Assembly (NCBI GenBank): GCA_040401695.1
Contig: JBBANY010000100.1
Coordinates: forward strand, 1 to 5,995
Direction of reading: 5' to 3'
Length of the DNA stretch: 5,995 nucleotides
DNA from: F1-20-MAGs119 sp040401695
GTDB taxonomy: Bacteria; Actinomycetota; Acidimicrobiia; Acidimicrobiales; Ilumatobacteraceae
Shown here one piece after another: positions 5,880 to 5,995 of this stretch. Positions within the stretch are counted from its first letter, which is position 1, and each line of letters opens with the position of its first letter. Below the pieces are notes generated by a model, which saw only the letters and a list, made by a program, of their open reading frames with translations, was not told where the DNA came from and ran no database searches. A program made the position numbers and the translations under genes.

Positions 5880-5995
5880 ATGACGCGACTCAGCACGGCA
5901 ACGGCACACGACACGAGTGACGGTCTGACACCATTCGAACGCGCCGCTCGCAACAAGATGATTCTGGGCCTCTTCATCCCGTTGCAAAACGGCGC
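5880..5995 (+). CDS. Partial LLM-class flavin-dependent monooxygenase, possibly RutA-like
   Basis: Only the first 38 codons are present before the window ends. A polar, probably disordered leader of about 26 residues (including LTPFERAARNK at 16-26) is followed by MILGLFIPLQNG (27-38). This resembles the first barrel strand of luciferase-like monooxygenases, and of the pyrimidine oxygenase RutA in particular, where I recall a GVFIP...NNGW opening. If so, it would be a second reduced-flavin/O2 enzyme acting in the same pathway. It is preceded by GGGGGA and follows the P450 by 68 nt on the same strand, so it may be in the same operon, subject to the hairpin between them. With so little sequence the family call is tentative; the frame itself fits the codon use of its neighbours. 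Confidence 0.6.
   Translation, partial: MTRLSTATAHDTSDGLTPFERAARNKMILGLFIPLQNG

Noticed and set aside
5861..5920. Possible short gene starting at ATG 5861
   Set aside because: It gives only 19 residues before a stop, overlaps the better-supported start at 5880 in another frame, and lacks its own ribosome site.
1..5995. Search for CRISPR arrays, tRNA/rRNA genes, insertion sequences, toxin-antitoxin pairs or phage genes
   Set aside because: Apart from the 21-bp coding repeat, no direct-repeat array, tRNA-like fold, transposase motif or terminal inverted repeats were noticed. The window is filled by metabolic enzyme genes.

Overview
This is a GC-rich, tightly packed bacterial window. It most likely comes from an actinomycete-type organism (Actinomycetota, possibly Acidimicrobiia-like). 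The reasons are the G/C-ending codon bias, GTG starts, two start codons that sit exactly where a leaderless transcript would begin (TANNNT, then 6 nt, then the start codon), and a protein family I associate with actinobacteria at the left end. The lineage is inferred from style and family memory; nothing in the window fixes it.

Layout. Two operon-like gene trains run away from a 46-bp divergent gap at 2518-2563. Leftward (minus strand), in transcription order: a DUF2071/YqjF-like protein (2517-1798), a Gfo/Idh/MocA NAD(P)-dependent oxidoreductase (1787-702), and a hydroxyneurosporene-synthase/AttH-like protein of the DUF7064/DUF7065 type (691 to the left edge, incomplete). Both junctions are exactly 10 nt. 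Rightward (plus strand): a YdhF-like aldo/keto reductase (2564-3469), an SsuD-like flavin-dependent monooxygenase (3466-4569, overlapping the previous stop by 4 nt), a cytochrome P450 (4582-5811), a 68-nt gap holding an AT-rich hairpin, and the first 38 codons of a second luciferase-like flavin monooxygenase, perhaps RutA-like (5880 to the right edge). There is no gene-free stretch over 300 bases. No RNA genes, transposase, CRISPR array or transcription factor were seen.

How the genes may work together. Most of the products are redox enzymes: a P450, two flavin-dependent (reduced-flavin plus O2 type) monooxygenases, an aldo/keto reductase and a sugar- or polyol-type dehydrogenase. With a lipocalin-like hydrophobic-ligand protein, this looks like an accessory oxidative pathway for a small, probably hydrophobic or organosulfur/heterocyclic compound. 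Neither a ferredoxin/ferredoxin reductase for the P450 nor a flavin reductase for the monooxygenases is in the window, so these must come from elsewhere. The substrate cannot be read from the sequence.

The most unusual signals are the near mirror-image pair of putative leaderless promoters in the divergent gap, and a nested 7-nt/21-bp repeat that encodes an in-frame RPTAEFA-type N-terminal extension of the SsuD-like enzyme. The SsuD-like enzyme also keeps the C-terminal active-site residues of alkanesulfonate monooxygenase but appears to lack two N-terminal ones.
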